Below are positions 63,818 through 64,000 of a stretch of 64,000 nucleotides of DNA, one piece after another. The notes beneath the pieces are model-generated. The model was given only the letters and a program-made list of their open reading frames with translations. It was not told where the DNA came from and made no database searches. The position numbers were made by a program, and so were the translations under genes. Numbering within the stretch: the first letter of the stretch is position 1; each line of letters begins with the position of its first letter. This DNA comes from Shinella sp. WSJ-2 (lineage in GTDB: Bacteria; Pseudomonadota; Alphaproteobacteria; Rhizobiales; Rhizobiaceae), in NCBI RefSeq assembly GCF_003432075.1, contig NZ_QWBU01000002.1, forward strand, positions 248,001 through 312,000, given 5' to 3'.

Positions 63818-64000
63818 TTATCCGGCGATCGCCTGCTTCTGCAGGGCGACGAGTTCGGCGATGCCATTGCGGGCAAGCGTCATCAGGCTGGAGAATTCCT
63901 CCTCCGTGAACGGCTTGCCTTCGGCGGTGCCCTGGATCTCGACGATGCCGCCCGAGCCGGTCATGACGAAATTGGCGTCGGTCTCGGCGGCGGAGTCTTC
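63818..64000 (-). CDS. rph: Ribonuclease PH, C-terminal part only
   Basis: The last 60 codons of a gene that leaves the window at the right edge. The reading frame on the minus strand contains [32 protein letters not shown] and a terminal [14 protein letters not shown], matching the C-terminus of RNase PH, the phosphorolytic exonuclease that trims tRNA 3' ends. The order rph-rdgB-hemW is a known conserved cluster and supports the call. Confidence 0.93.
   Translation of the reverse strand, partial: EDSAAETDANFVMTGSGGIVEIQGTAEGKPFTEEEFSSLMTLARNGIAELVALQKQAIAG

Overview
The window is a 64 kb stretch of high-GC alphaproteobacterial chromosome, most likely from a member of the Rhizobiaceae (Rhizobium, Agrobacterium, Shinella or Ciceribacter group). 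This rests on a PmtA-type phospholipid N-methyltransferase, an Irr-like iron box, a ugp operon behind a PhoB box, dnaA and dnaN at separate loci, and the order ubiB-ubiE / mutM-enoyl-CoA hydratase-rpsT-dnaA. No CRISPR array, insertion sequence, prophage, rRNA or tRNA gene was seen. The genes cover almost everything, and both window edges cut a gene: an aromatic aminotransferase on the left and RNase PH on the right.

Layout. 0-9 kb: an Lrp-type regulator divergent from the aminotransferase, an EEP phosphoesterase convergent with a cardiolipin-synthase-like protein, an aspartoacylase-family hydrolase, an O6-methylguanine methyltransferase, an ECF41 sigma factor coupled to an AhpD-like gene behind a matching ECF41 promoter, then guaA, a nucleosidase and a thioesterase. 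9-15 kb: tspO and a tightly coupled periplasmic operon of imelysin, di-heme oxidoreductase, imelysin and DUF1513 with an Irr-like box upstream. 15-27.4 kb: mostly housekeeping genes (RsmB-type methyltransferase, rlpA-like, queG, uppP, NDUFA9-like, pyrF, pmtA, dnaN, rsmI, yraN). 27.4-35.3 kb: an accessory block with a four-repeat PhoB box, ugpBAEC plus an EEP phosphoesterase in the ugpQ position, a cupin, an outer-membrane barrel and a secreted choloylglycine-hydrolase-family enzyme. 35.4-49.3 kb: gshB, comM, cysK, three LysE-family exporters, dut, prfC, a TPP riboswitch before thiD, AraC, GFA, pirin and a class II amidotransferase. 49.3-64 kb: coaBC, a potassium-channel-like protein, ubiB, ubiE, mutM, an enoyl-CoA hydratase, rpsT, dnaA, a GNAT, a LysR/EamA pair, hemW, rdgB, a VOC protein and rph.

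How the parts work together. The ugp block is a phosphate-starvation module that imports glycerol-3-phosphate or glycerophosphodiesters and probably processes them in the cytoplasm. The imelysin/di-heme operon looks like an iron-responsive envelope system whose chemistry is not established. The ECF41 pair is a self-contained, probably autoregulated module. ubiE and ubiB serve ubiquinone synthesis; hemW, rdgB and rph form a conserved housekeeping cluster. The dnaA upstream region has five GANTC (CcrM) sites in 128 bp, one inside a candidate promoter, which suggests methylation-linked control of dnaA. The strongest candidates for undescribed biology are the imelysin/di-heme operon with its divergent imelysin paralogue, and the EEP enzyme at the end of the ugp operon.
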